From Paenibacillus oralis (lineage in GTDB: Bacteria > Bacillota > Bacilli > Paenibacillales > Paenibacillaceae): DNA of 64,000 bases. The stretch is from NCBI RefSeq assembly GCF_003863965.1, contig NZ_RRCN01000001.1, positions 2,552,527-2,616,526 on the forward strand, in the 5' to 3' direction. The first letter of the stretch is position 1, and each line of letters opens with the position of its first letter. The notes beneath the pieces were generated by a model. That model saw only the letters and a list, made by a program, of their open reading frames with translations. It made no database searches and was not told the DNA's origin. The translations under genes and the position numbers were made by a program. Shown one piece after another: positions 26,058 through 35,482 of the stretch.

Positions 26058-27377
26058 ATGGAACAATTTAGACTCCCGAAAATCCCGATGCCGAAGCTTG
26101 CGCTTCCGCAGGCCGTTCAGGATGTGCTGGCCGAAGCCGAGGTGAAGCTCGGGCATCGTCCAAAGCTTTTGCAGCTGTTCAAAAATTGCTTCCCGAACAC
26201 CCTGGAAACGACGACCAAGCTGATGGACGACGGCACGACCTTCGTCATCACCGGGGACATCCCGGCCTCCTGGCTGCGCGATTCGGTGGAACAGGTCATC
26301 CACTACGTGCCGCTGGCCAAACACGATCCCGAGCTGCAGCGCATCATCGGCGGATTGATCAAGCGCCATATCCAATACGTCCAGATCGACCCGTACGCCA
26401 ACGCTTTTAATGAATCGGCGAACGATTGGCACTGGAACACGGCGGACGAAACGGAGATGTCGCCTTGGGTGTGGGAGCGGAAATTCGAAATCGACTCCCT
26501 CTGTTTCGTCGTCCGGCTCGCCTATGCGTACTGGAAAGAAACCGAGTTGACCGACATTTTCGATGCCGGCTTCAAAGCGGCGATGCGGAAAATCTACGAG
26601 CTGTTCAAAACCGAGCAGCGCCACTTTGAGCAGTCGCCGTACCGGTTCACCCGCAACAACGGTATTCCTACCGATTCCTTGCGCAACGGCGGTCTGGGCA
26701 TGCCGGTGAATTACACCGGGATGATCTGGTCGGGCTTCCGCTCAAGCGATGACGCCTGCGATTTCCATTACAACATCCCGGGCAACATGTTCGCCGTCGT
26801 TGCGCTGCGCCAGATGCAGGAATTCGCCGAATGGGTGTTCCGTGACTTGGATTTCCTGGCTGAGCTCAAGGAGCTGGAATTCGAGGTCGATCACGGGATT
26901 AAGCTGTACGGCATCTACCGGCACCCCGAATTGGGCCCGATTTACGCGTACGAAACCGACGGCTTCGGCAATTACTGCCTGATGGACGACGCCGGCACGC
27001 CGGGTTTGATGTCCATTCCGTATCTCGGTTATGCCGGCGCGGACGATCCGGTGTATCAAAATACGCGGCGTTTTGCCCTGAGCAAGGAAAACCCGTTTTA
27101 CTTCGAAGGCAAAGCGGCAAAAGGCATCGGCAGCCCGCATACGCCGATGGATTACATCTGGCATATGGCCTTGTCGATGCAGGGCCTGACGGCGCGGACG
27201 AAGGAAGAAAAGCTGGAGATGATCGCGATGCTGGAAGCGACCGACGCTGACACGGGCTACATGCATGAAGGCTTCCACGCCGATGATCCGAACACGTTCA
27301 CGCGCAAATGGTTCGCCTGGTCGAACAGCCTGTTTTCGCAGCTCGTGTACCGGGCGATGCAGGAAGGCATTTTGTAG
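26058..27377 (+). CDS. Exo-alpha-1,6-mannosidase, GH125 (metal-independent)
   Basis: 439 residues, formerly DUF1237. An (alpha/alpha)6 enzyme that releases alpha-1,6-linked mannose by inversion. Family hallmarks: ITGDIPASWLRDSVEQV, QIDPYANAFNESAN, PWVWERKFEIDSL, IWSGFRSSDD and the late FTRKWFAWSNSLFSQLV. I prefer the ATG at 26058: the in-frame ATG at 26046 touches the AAAGGA site directly, leaving no spacing. The gene is 33 bp after GH38 and so is in the same operon. In Clostridium and Streptococcus GH125 enzymes act on N-glycan cores with GH38 and GH92 partners, which supports the locus assignment. Confidence 0.94.
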   Translation: MEQFRLPKIPMPKLALPQAVQDVLAEAEVKLGHRPKLLQLFKNCFPNTLETTTKLMDDGTTFVITGDIPASWLRDSVEQVIHYVPLAKHDPELQRIIGGLIKRHIQYVQIDPYANAFNESANDWHWNTADETEMSPWVWERKFEIDSLCFVVRLAYAYWKETELTDIFDAGFKAAMRKIYELFKTEQRHFEQSPYRFTRNNGIPTDSLRNGGLGMPVNYTGMIWSGFRSSDDACDFHYNIPGNMFAVVALRQMQEFAEWVFRDLDFLAELKELEFEVDHGIKLYGIYRHPELGPIYAYETDGFGNYCLMDDAGTPGLMSIPYLGYAGADDPVYQNTRRFALSKENPFYFEGKAAKGIGSPHTPMDYIWHMALSMQGLTARTKEEKLEMIAMLEATDADTGYMHEGFHADDPNTFTRKWFAWSNSLFSQLVYRAMQEGIL

Positions 27378-27441
27378 GGGCGTGTCAGTAGGGCGTGGCG
27401 TTGGGGCGTATCGAAAGGCTGCATCAAAAGCCACACCAATA

Positions 27442-27632
27442 TTCTAACGGTTGCCACAAGCGCTATTTGTTCCAAAAACGTTGATTTCAAATTGTAACGG
27501 TTGCCATGGCGCTTATTTCACTTAAACTAGGCTATTTTTGCTTAGATTCAGGCCAATAACGGCGCTCACAACCGTTACAATTTTGAAAAGGGCTTTTTTT
27601 GGAAAATAGCCGCTGCTACAACCGTTAGATTT
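27442..27632. repeat. Intergenic four-unit array, family F
   Basis: Two forward units (TAACGGTTGCCACAAGCGCT type, near 27444 and 27494) and two inverted units ending CAACCGTTA (near 27555 and 27604). Unit starts are 50, 61 and 49 nt apart. The outer TAACGG and inner CTATT/TTATT match family C, but the central word is TTGCC instead of ACAC. Confidence 0.75.
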
Positions 27633-27738
27633 CCGGCGGGCGACAGTATCGATTCGAAAGCCTAAGCTTTTAAGGAAATCTGAGCAAAAGTTAATATCTG
27701 ATAAATAACCTTTTATACAAGAAGGAGACATGACGACG

Positions 27739-28737
27739 ATGAGCAAAATTGTTGGCGAAGCCCTGAAAAATATCCCTTGGCAGGACAAACCGGCCGGCCT
27801 GAACGCCCCGGTTTGGCGTTACTCGCAAAACCCGATTATCGAACGCCACGCGATCCCGAACTCCAACAGCGTGTTCAATTCGGCGGTCGTGCCTTTTGAA
27901 GGCGGATTTGCCGGCGTGTTCCGCTGCGATTCCCGTTCGGTGAGCATGGACATTTTTGCCGGATTCAGCGACGACGGGGTCAACTGGAAAATCAACCACG
28001 ATCCGATCCAGTTCGAAGGGGACGAGGAAGTGACCAAGCGGGAATACCGCTACGATCCGCGCGTTTGCAAAATCGGCGACCGCTATTACATCACCTGGTG
28101 CAACGGCTACCACGGCCCGACGATCGGCATCGCCTATACGACCGACTTCAAAACGTTCCATCAGCTGGAAAACGCCTTTTTGCCGTATAACCGCAACGGC
28201 GTATTGTTCCCGCGCAAGATCGGCGAACGCTACGCGATGCTCAGCCGCCCGAGCGATACCGGCCACACGCCGTTCGGCGATATTTTTTACAGCGAAAGCC
28301 CGGACCTCACGTTCTGGGGCAAACACCGTTATGTAATGGGCACGATTAACGGCGACGCCTCCGCATGGCAATCCAAAAAAATCGGCCCCGGGCCGGTTCC
28401 GATCGAAACCGACAAAGGCTGGCTGCTCATTTATCACGGCGTTATCAATACGTGCAACGGATTCGTTTACCGCATGGGCTGCGCCCTGCTGGACATCGAC
28501 AAGCCCTGGATCGTTAAAGCGCGCTCGCGCAACTACATCCTCGGCCCGGAAACGCTGTACGAATGCGTGGGCGACGTGCCGAACGTCACTTTCCCGTGCG
28601 CGGCTTTGACCGACGCCGAAACCGGCCGGATCGCCATTTACTACGGCTGCGCCGACACAGTGACCGGCCTGGCGTTCACAACCGTGGACGAACTGCTGAG
28701 TTACATGGAAGAATATCCTTTAGAAACGGAAGCTTGA
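27739..28737 (+). CDS. GH130 beta-mannoside phosphorylase/hydrolase
   Basis: 332 residues; five-bladed beta-propeller family. GH130 members phosphorolyse beta-1,4-mannosyl bonds (mannosyl-glucose, mannooligosaccharides or mannosyl-N-acetylglucosamine) to mannose 1-phosphate. The Asp in [11 protein letters not shown] is in the expected catalytic position; [20 protein letters not shown] is a family core motif. The locus (GH38, GH125) makes the Man-beta-1,4-GlcNAc phosphorylase activity the best guess, acting on the N-glycan core stub; that is inference. Two near-by starts exist: the ATG at 27739, 11 nt after GAAGGAG, or the one at 27730, only 2 nt after it. Confidence 0.88.
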   Translation: MSKIVGEALKNIPWQDKPAGLNAPVWRYSQNPIIERHAIPNSNSVFNSAVVPFEGGFAGVFRCDSRSVSMDIFAGFSDDGVNWKINHDPIQFEGDEEVTKREYRYDPRVCKIGDRYYITWCNGYHGPTIGIAYTTDFKTFHQLENAFLPYNRNGVLFPRKIGERYAMLSRPSDTGHTPFGDIFYSESPDLTFWGKHRYVMGTINGDASAWQSKKIGPGPVPIETDKGWLLIYHGVINTCNGFVYRMGCALLDIDKPWIVKARSRNYILGPETLYECVGDVPNVTFPCAALTDAETGRIAIYYGCADTVTGLAFTTVDELLSYMEEYPLETEA

Positions 28738-28778
28738 ACGTACCGAACCGGCGAATAACTGCAAATATTAGTCTGTTG

Positions 28779-28984
28779 AACAAATAAGGGAAAAAAATGT
28801 CGCTATTTCGGCGGTATCACCCACTATGAGTGGAATAGAGGAATTTTAGGTCGCTATTTTTCGAATCGCAGGGTTATGGCCGCATTTTAAGCCGTTCGTT
28901 GGAAAATAAGAACAAAAAATTCCGCTAATGGTGATAAATCAAGCTCAAATTCGAAAATAAGACCATAATGTTCCGCTATTTTAA
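28779..28984. repeat. Intergenic four-unit array, family D copy 2
   Basis: Units such as AATAAG-nnn-AAAATTCCGCTATT start near 28781, 28836, 28902 and 28953 (55, 66 and 51 nt apart). They read opposite to family D copy 1 and end just before the GAGGGGG ribosome site of the next gene. Confidence 0.65.
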
Positions 28985-28999
28985 TGAGGGGGTAACGGA

Positions 29000-31731
29000 A
29001 TGAAGAAGAAAAGAACAGCGCATATCATTTCCCATACGCACTGGGACCGGGAATGGTATCTGCCTTACGAGAAGCACCACGTTCGCCTCGTTCAGCTGGT
29101 GGACGCGCTGCTGGACAAACTGGACGGCGATACGGCGTTCAAAAGCTTTTACCTCGACGGGCAAACGATTATTCTGGAGGATTACCTGCAGGTCCGCCCC
29201 GAAAACAAGGAGCGGCTGGAGAAGTATATCCGCAAAGGGCGCATCCTGATCGGGCCGTGGTACATTTTGCAGGACGCTTTTCTGACGAGCGGGGAAGCGA
29301 ATATCCGCAACATGCAGATCGGCCATCAGGACGCGAAACAATACGGCGCGCCGGCAAAAATCGGCTATTTCCCCGACACGTTCGGGCTCGTCGGCCAAAC
29401 GCCGCAGTTGATGCGGCAATCGGGCATCGACAACGCCTTTTTCGGCCGCGGCGTGAAGCCGACCGGCTTCAACAACACCGTCTCCGACGGCGGGTATGAG
29501 TCCTCCTTCTCGGAGCTGATCTGGGAAGGGCCGGACGGCTCGAAAGTGCTTGGCATTTTGTTCGCCAACTGGTACTCCAACGGCAATGAGGTGCCGGCCC
29601 ACGAAGCGGAAGCGAAAGCGTTCTGGGACCGCAAGCTGGCGGACGCGGAAAAATACGCGGCCACAGGCGAGCTGCTGTTCATGAACGGCTGCGACCACCA
29701 GCCGCTGCAGCTCGATCTGCCGGAGGCGATTCGCACGGCCGAGCAGCTGTACCCGGACACGAAGTTCGTGCATTCGAACCTGCCGGACTACCTGAAGGCG
29801 CTGGAGGGGGCGCTGGGCTGCCGCGAGCTGTCCACCGTCAAAGGCGAGCTGCGCAGCCAGCGCACCGACGGCTGGGGCACGTTGGTCAACACCGCTTCCG
29901 CTCGCGTGTATTTGAAGCAGATGAACCAGGAAGGCCAGGCCCTGCTGGAAAAAGTCGCCGAGCCGCTCGCTTCGGTGGCGAACATGCTCGGGCAAGACTA
30001 CCCGCACCATCTGTTCACCTACGCCTGGAAAACGCTGATGCAAAACCATCCGCATGACAGCATCTGCGGCTGCAGCGTGGACGAGGTGCACCGCGAGATG
30101 GTCACCCGCTTCGCCAAGAGCCGCCACGTCGCCGAGGCGATTATCGACGACAGCAAGCGGGTCATCGCCGACGCGGTGAACACCTCGGTCTTCGCCGGGT
30201 ACGGCGAAGATCCGCTGCCGCTGGTCGTCATGAACACGACCGGCTGGAACCGCACCGGCACGGTGACCGTGGAGCTGGACGCCGCCCGCCTGTATTTGCG
30301 CGAGGGGCTCGGCCTGGAGGAAACCGCCCGCCGCATGAAGGCGGTGGACCTGTCCGGCCGCGAGCTGGTGGATGAGGCGGGGAACGCCGTGCCTTGCACG
30401 GTGGAAGACCTCGGCCTGCTGTTTGGCTACGACCTGCCGGACGACAAGTTCCGGCAGCCGTACATGTGCCGCCGGGTGAAGCTGACGTTCCAGGCCGAGC
30501 AGGTGCCGGCGCTGGGGCATCGCGCGTACGCCTGGGTGCGCCGCCAAACGGCCACCGCGGCAGCACCGGCCTCGCTGTTCACCGGCGGCCTGGTCATGGA
30601 AAACGCCGGCCTGAAAGTGGAGATCGCCGGCGATGGATCGTTTGCGCTGACCGATAAAGCAACCGGCCAAATTTACCGCGACCTCGGCATCTATGAGGAT
30701 ACCGGCGATATCGGCAATGAATATATGTACAAGCAGCCGGAAGGCGAAAAAGCGCTGACCACCAAAGGACTTGCGGCACAAATCCGCATTTTGGAAGATA
30801 CGCCGTACCGCGCTGCGGTGGAAGTATGCTTGAATGGGAAATTCCGGCTTCCGCCGACGACAAGCTGGACGAGGAGATGCGCGAGCTGGTGTACTATCCG
30901 CAGCGCAAGGCACAGCGCAGCAGCGAGCTGACGACGCTGAAGCTGCGCACGGTCATTTCGCTTGAAGCCGGCGGCAAAGGCGTGCAGCTTGAAACGACGA
31001 TCGACAACACGGCGAAAGACCACCGCATTCGGGCGCTGTTCCCGACCGATCTGGAAGCTTCCGTACACCGCGCCGATTCGATGTTCGAAATCGCGGAGCG
31101 CAGCAATGTTCCGGCGCCGGAGTGGGAGAACCCGAGCAACACGCAGCATCAGCAAGCGTTTGTGGACGTAAGCGGGGAGAAGGCCGGTTTGACGGTCGCT
31201 AATCTCGGCCTGAACGAATACGAAGTGCTGCAGGGCGGCCGCAACACAATCGCTGTTACTTTGCTGCGCTGTGTCGGCGAGCTTGGCGACTGGGGGTTGT
31301 TCCCGACGCCGGAAGCCCAGTGTCTTGGCACGCATACGGCTCGGATGGAGCTGATTCCGCACAGTGGAGACGGCATCGCTTCCGGCGCATTTGCCGAGGC
31401 ATACCAGTTCCAGGTGCCTTGGACCGTGTGCCAAACCGGGATGCATGAAGGCACGCTCGCTCCAAGCTCTGCGCCGTTCCGATGGGAAAGCAAGGAGTTG
31501 GCTTTTTCTTCGTTGAAAATGAACGCGGAAACCGGCGACCTGCTGCTCCGTTGGTACAATATGAGCCGGCAGCCGGGCGAGCTGACGTTCTGCGTGGATT
31601 TCGACCACGAGTATTTTTATAAAACGACGATTCTGGAGGAGGAGGGGAACCCGCTGGCTAAAGACGCCGTCGGCTGTCTGTCCCTGATGACCGGACCTTG
31701 CGAAATCGTCACGATCGGGATTCGGCGCTAA
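29000..31731 (+). pseudogene. Alpha-mannosidase, GH38 (MngB-like), interrupted by a frameshift
   Basis: Two overlapping frames make one GH38 enzyme of about 910 residues. The first (from ATG 29000, after GAGGGGG) covers the catalytic domain with HISHTHWDREWYLPY and nucleophile Asp126 in GYFPDTFGLVGQTPQ, and runs to about residue 608. The second resumes at about 30826 with LEWEIPASADDKLDEEM and continues to the natural end at 31731. Between them one base is missing near 30824-30826 (GAAGT-ATGC), shifting to the -1 frame. No slippery heptamer is present, so programmed shifting is unlikely; either the gene is broken or the base was lost in sequencing or assembly. MngB-type enzymes hydrolyse mannosyl-glycerate or short alpha-mannosides. 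It is the last gene of the glycosidase run, before a strong terminator. Confidence 0.85.
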
Positions 31732-31768
31732 CGCTGCCGGACGAAGACTTTTAGCGGACAAATAATAT

Positions 31769-31812
31769 GGGCTACTGCCCCGCCAGTCAAGCGGGGACGT
31801 AGCCCTTTTTTT
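31769..31812. terminator. Strong bidirectional terminator
   Basis: GGGCTACTGCCCCGC (31769-31783) pairs with GCGGGGACGTAGCCC (31791-31805), followed by seven T. It closes the glycosidase operon and may serve the convergent hypothetical gene. Confidence 0.9.
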
Positions 31813-31819
31813 CTCCAAG

Positions 31820-32314
31820 CTATACCCTTACCGAAATTACCGGCGATATATTTATGTCTGCGGATACCGTGAAGGCCGTACCGTCGGATGTGTAAATTTT
31901 GGGTTCAATGGTGTCGGAACCCGTATTTTGTTGCACACTTGCAGGGTCGTTGTTACCGGATACAAGCCGCGCCTCATTGCTAATCTCTACCGTGTCGGCA
32001 GGTTGGTTTGCAACCTCTCGCTGCGCCTTTATTTTTGCTTCCATATCCTTTTGCAGTTTTGCTTCCTGCTCGGCTTGTTCTGTTTTTGTTGCTTGTTCTT
32101 TCGCCTTCTCCAATTCCTCCGCCGCATTATCGCTTTCACTTCTGGCAGAGTTGAGAGCGTTGCCGGCAACGCCTAAAGCTCTTCCCATTTTTTCCGTATC
32201 GGGATTAATTTTCGCCGCTTCCTTGTTGTAAACCGCCATAGGCGCATTGGACGCATGCATATAGTTGGAAGCTCCTATCAATCCGCTGATCACTCCCGGC
32301 GTAAGTATATTCAT
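31820..32314 (-). CDS. Hypothetical coiled-coil protein, 164 aa
   Basis: Start at ATG 32314 after AAAGGGGGTG; the frame runs 14 codons further up without a site. The protein begins MNILTPGVISGLIGASNYM, then has a long charged helix (about 55-115: ESDNAAEELEKAKEQATKTE) rich in Glu, Lys and Gln, likely a coiled coil, then a polar tail with DTVEISNEARL. That last motif resembles phrases found in small motility or anti-sigma-type proteins of Bacillota, but I cannot assign a family. No signal peptide or membrane segment. Monocistronic, convergent with the mannosidase operon. Confidence 0.6.
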   Translation of the reverse strand: MNILTPGVISGLIGASNYMHASNAPMAVYNKEAAKINPDTEKMGRALGVAGNALNSARSESDNAAEELEKAKEQATKTEQAEQEAKLQKDMEAKIKAQREVANQPADTVEISNEARLVSGNNDPASVQQNTGSDTIEPKIYTSDGTAFTVSADINISPVISVRV

Positions 32315-32459
32315 CGATTTCACCCCCTTTCCGCCTAATCGTTGTGGTGCTGACATCCTATTTATCGTCTATGAGAGGCGAGTAATTAATACAATTGTAT
32401 TAAAAACATTGACTATTTTATTAACGTTTCCACGATCAGCCCGGGCAGGTAGTTGCACT

Positions 32460-32513
32460 TTTACAAAAATATGAAAATGAATTTACATATTGTTAATGTG
32501 CGTCCTCTATACT
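32460..32513 (+). promoter_or_regulatory. Pho-box-like array and -10 of the alkaline phosphatase gene
   Basis: Hexamers at strict 11-bp steps: TTTACA (32460), ATGAAA (32471), TTTACA (32482), TTAATG (32493). PhoP of Bacillus binds TT(A/C/T)A(C/T)A repeats with 5-bp gaps, just upstream of a -10. Here TATACT lies at 32508-32513 and no -35 is visible, as in activated Pho promoters. Two of the four hexamers match well and one partly. Confidence 0.55.
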
Positions 32514-32557
32514 GAAAAAAGTAAAATCTACGAATTTCTTGGGATGGAGGATGGTTT

Positions 32558-34189
32558 ATGCTTGGACATGGTTTGAAAAGGATGGCAAGTTTGCTGATCG
32601 CCTCGGCGCTCGTTTTGACGGCCTCGGCGGGTGGAAGCGGTGTAGCAGCGGAGGGGGCGGAGGCAGCGGATGCAGCTATCAAAAATGTAATTATTCTCAT
32701 TCCGGACGGAATGGCGAATGACGCTACGGCGTTGTCCAGATGGTATAAAGGCAGCAGCCTGACGCTGGATCAAATGGCGAGCGGTCTCGTACGCACCCAT
32801 TCGGCCGACGCGGCGATCGCGGATTCGGCTCCGGCGGGGACCGCTTTTGCGACAGGGCATAAATCGCATACGGGCTATGTTGGAGTGCTGCCGGACAAAG
32901 CGACGATGCCGGGGCAAGCCAAGATCCAGGCGGGCGACGAGAAGAAGCCGGTCGCTTCGGTGCTCGAAGCGGCCAAGCTGTCGGGCAAAGCGACGGGGAT
33001 TATCGCTACTTCCGAAATTATGCACGCCACTCCGGCGGACTTTTCCGCCCATTATCCGGACCGCAAAAATTATGACGCGCTCAGCATGCAGCAAGTATAT
33101 AACGGGATGGATGTCGTGTTGGGCGGGGGCGCCAAATATTTGGACGCTAAAGGCCGCAAAGACGGGGCCAACCTGGTCGCATCCATCAAAGCGCTCGGTT
33201 ACGATTATGTAACGACTCCGGCCGCGCTGAAGGCATCGAAATCAAACAAGATATGGGGAGCTTTTGCGCCCGCCGGGATGGCCTATGACATGGACCGCGA
33301 TCCGTCCAAGGAGCCGAGCCTGGCCGAGATGACCGCCAAAGCGATTGAAGTGCTGTCCAAAGACGAGGACGGTTTCTTCTTGATGGTTGAAGGCAGTAAA
33401 GTCGACTGGGCTGCTCATGCCAACGATCCGATCGGGGTCATTAGCGATGTGCTGGCTTTTGACGAGGCGGTCAAGGTTGCGCTTGATTTTGCCAAAAGCG
33501 ACGGGCAGACCGCGCTCGTGGCTGTAACCGACCACGGCAACGGCGGGCTGACGATCGGCAACGCGTCGACGACCGGAAGCTATGACAAGGAGCCGTTGTC
33601 CACGTTCATCGGCCCGCTCAAAAAAGCGAAGCTGACCGGCGAAGGGCTGGAAGCCAAGCTGAACGCGAAGCGGACCAACATCAAAGAAGTGATGGCCCAG
33701 TATTTCGGCATTACTGACCTGACGGCGGAGGAAGTTAAAGCCATTAAAGAGGCCGAAGCGGGCAGCCTGAATTATACGGTTGGTCCGATGATCAGCAAGC
33801 GGTCGGGGATCGGCTGGACGACCGGCGGACATACGGGCGGCGATGTGGTTCTGTACACCTATGCGCCGAACGGCGACCGTCCGACGGGCGTGATCGACAA
33901 CACCGACGTGGCCAAGTACATGGCACGCGTGATGGGGCTTGATTTGAACGCAGCGGCGGACAAATTGTTTGTAAAAGCCAAGCCGGCCTTCACGGCCAAG
34001 GGTGCGACCTACAAGCTCGATGACAAAAACGGCAAGATCGTCGTCACCAAAGGCAGCGACAAGCTGGAACTGCCGCTGCACCAAAGTATCGCCATCCTGA
34101 ACGGCAAAAAGACGCAACTGGAAGGCGTGGTCGTGTACAACGGGGTTGAAGCTTTTGTACCGCAGCAGGCGCTTGACCTAATTCCGTAA
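32558..34189 (+). CDS. Alkaline phosphatase, secreted, with C-terminal accessory domain
   Basis: 543 residues. The ATG follows GGAGG by 7 nt. A Sec signal peptide (KRMASLLIASALVLTASA) precedes the phosphatase domain: metal site LIPDGMAND, nucleophile Ser90 in DSAPAGTAFATGH, HATPADFSAHYPDR, VEGSKVDWAAHANDP, VTDHGNGG and WTTGGHTGGDV. The last about 80 residues (KGATYKLDDKNGKIVVTKG to FVPQQALDLI) resemble the copper-amine-oxidase-N-type domain common at Paenibacillus cell surfaces, perhaps for wall attachment. It releases phosphate from organic esters outside the cell. A Pho-box-like promoter suggests induction by phosphate starvation. Confidence 0.93.
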   Translation: MLGHGLKRMASLLIASALVLTASAGGSGVAAEGAEAADAAIKNVIILIPDGMANDATALSRWYKGSSLTLDQMASGLVRTHSADAAIADSAPAGTAFATGHKSHTGYVGVLPDKATMPGQAKIQAGDEKKPVASVLEAAKLSGKATGIIATSEIMHATPADFSAHYPDRKNYDALSMQQVYNGMDVVLGGGAKYLDAKGRKDGANLVASIKALGYDYVTTPAALKASKSNKIWGAFAPAGMAYDMDRDPSKEPSLAEMTAKAIEVLSKDEDGFFLMVEGSKVDWAAHANDPIGVISDVLAFDEAVKVALDFAKSDGQTALVAVTDHGNGGLTIGNASTTGSYDKEPLSTFIGPLKKAKLTGEGLEAKLNAKRTNIKEVMAQYFGITDLTAEEVKAIKEAEAGSLNYTVGPMISKRSGIGWTTGGHTGGDVVLYTYAPNGDRPTGVIDNTDVAKYMARVMGLDLNAAADKLFVKAKPAFTAKGATYKLDDKNGKIVVTKGSDKLELPLHQSIAILNGKKTQLEGVVVYNGVEAFVPQQALDLIP

Positions 34190-34235
34190 TAACTACGGCA
34201 TTACCCGATTTTTCACCTGAAAATTACATTGCGTA

Positions 34236-34290
34236 AAAAGGGAGGGCGGCACCGTCAAGTCGTAAAACCGACTGATGGCCGTCCTTTTTA
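34236..34290 (+). terminator. Terminator after alkaline phosphatase
   Basis: AGGGCGGC (34243-34250) pairs with GCCGTCCT (34278-34285), with an inner AGTCG/CGACT stem, then TTTTTAT. Confidence 0.75.
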
Positions 34291-34375
34291 TGTGTTGGAG
34301 CGGCGTCCGCCCGCGCTGCGGAGCCTTCTTCGAGGCTGCAGTCCGCTCACTCCCCAATTGATGATCTACACATTC

Positions 34376-34512
34376 TGATTGGAAATATCCAATTGAGTTG
34401 GAAACCAGTCGAAAAGCACAGCGCTTGATTGGATAATTCCAATAGAAAAGGCTCGAATGGCGCAAAACGGACGATTTTAGGGTATTCTACTGGATTTTTC
34501 CAATTGCGCTGA
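34376..34512. repeat. Intergenic array, family B copy 2 (three units)
   Basis: Units like TTGGAAATATCCAATTGAG start near 34378, 34428 and 34489, with the same linkers as copy 1 at 12.4 kb (AAGCACAGCGCTT). Together with the two flanking terminators it accounts for the gap 34190-34624; no gene seen. Confidence 0.75.
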
Positions 34513-34551
34513 GAATGGAGGATTCAGTTGGCGGGATGCTGCTGTGCCACG

Positions 34552-34580
34552 CAAAAAACGAGGTATACTTTAGTATACCC
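34552..34580 (-). terminator. Terminator of the minus-strand isomerase operon
   Basis: On the minus strand GGTATACTAAAGTATACC (34562-34579) forms a hairpin followed by TCGTTTTTTG. Confidence 0.8.
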
Positions 34581-34624
34581 CGCCCCTATAAAAGCACGTT
34601 TCCAATGTAGTTTATACCGCCGGC

Positions 34625-35482
34625 CTACACTTCCTCCCAAATCCGCCGTACGTTCTCGAAAGCGATTTTTGTTCCTTTGCGGCAGTCCTCCATGCCTTCG
34701 TATTCGATGGACAGGAAGCCGTCATAGGCGGAGCGTTTTACGATGCGGAGAATCTCCCACAGGTCGAGGTCGCCCTGGCCGGCGATCGCGCCGCGCAAAT
34801 ACTGGCCGCCCGCGCTGCGGAACCAGCCTTCTCCGGGGTTGCGGTCCGCCGGACGGATGTAGAAGTCTTTGACGTGCACCATCGACGCGTAGCCGATGTT
34901 TTTCTTCACCGCGATTACGGGATGTTCGTCCACGCACACAAAGTTCCCGACGTCCAGCGTCGTCTTGTAATTCGGCCGGTTGACCGCGTGGATCACCGCC
35001 TGTACCCGGTCGCTGGCCTGAACGTAATAGCCGTGGTTTTCCAGGCTGGTCGTAATGCCGTACTGCGCGGCATAATCGGCGATGCGCCGGCAGGCCTCGG
35101 CGATGCGCGGGAGATCCTCCTGAAAGCGCACGATCGAGGTATCCTGCCGGGAAGCAACGTCGTGGCGCATCAGCTTGGCGCCGAGGGCATGGGCAATGTC
35201 CACTTCCCGCATGACCCGGCGGATCTCCGCCTCGTAAGCTTCCGCCGTGTCCGTAATGAAATTGGCGCCGATGGCGTAGTTGGAAATGGCGATTCCGGCC
35301 TTGGCGGCCCGCTCGCGAATTTGCCCGGTCAGCTCGGGGGGGTGGTTCAAATCGAAGCCCAGCGGCACGATTTCGATATGCTCGCCGCCGATGCCGGCGA
35401 TCCAATCGATCGCCTCCAGAATGGTCATTTCGTCCGCCTGCATGGCTTGAAAAAGACTATAAGAGCTTATTCCGAGTTTCAT
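34625..35482 (-). CDS. Sugar phosphate isomerase/epimerase (AP-endonuclease-2-like TIM barrel)
   Basis: 285 residues, xylose-isomerase-like TIM barrel family. Metal-site segments include SLENHGYY, TTLDVGNFV and MVHVKDFYIRP, and a conserved Glu in IEYEGMEDC. Relatives such as IolE, IolH and tagatose 3-epimerase-like proteins isomerise or dehydrate sugars and inositols; the substrate here is unknown. The start overlaps the stop of the previous gene by four bases (ATGA), so translation is coupled. Last gene of a three-gene operon with another isomerase and an oxidoreductase. Confidence 0.85.
   Translation of the reverse strand: MKLGISSYSLFQAMQADEMTILEAIDWIAGIGGEHIEIVPLGFDLNHPPELTGQIRERAAKAGIAISNYAIGANFITDTAEAYEAEIRRVMREVDIAHALGAKLMRHDVASRQDTSIVRFQEDLPRIAEACRRIADYAAQYGITTSLENHGYYVQASDRVQAVIHAVNRPNYKTTLDVGNFVCVDEHPVIAVKKNIGYASMVHVKDFYIRPADRNPGEGWFRSAGGQYLRGAIAGQGDLDLWEILRIVKRSAYDGFLSIEYEGMEDCRKGTKIAFENVRRIWEEV

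Noticed and set aside
27442..27632. CRISPR array
   Set aside because: Units are only four, occur in both orientations, are imperfect, and no cas genes are present. Spacing alternates 50 and 60 nt rather than being constant.
30800..30860. Programmed ribosomal frameshift in the GH38 gene
   Set aside because: No slippery heptamer or downstream pseudoknot is evident, and GH38 genes are not known to use one. A simple base loss explains it.
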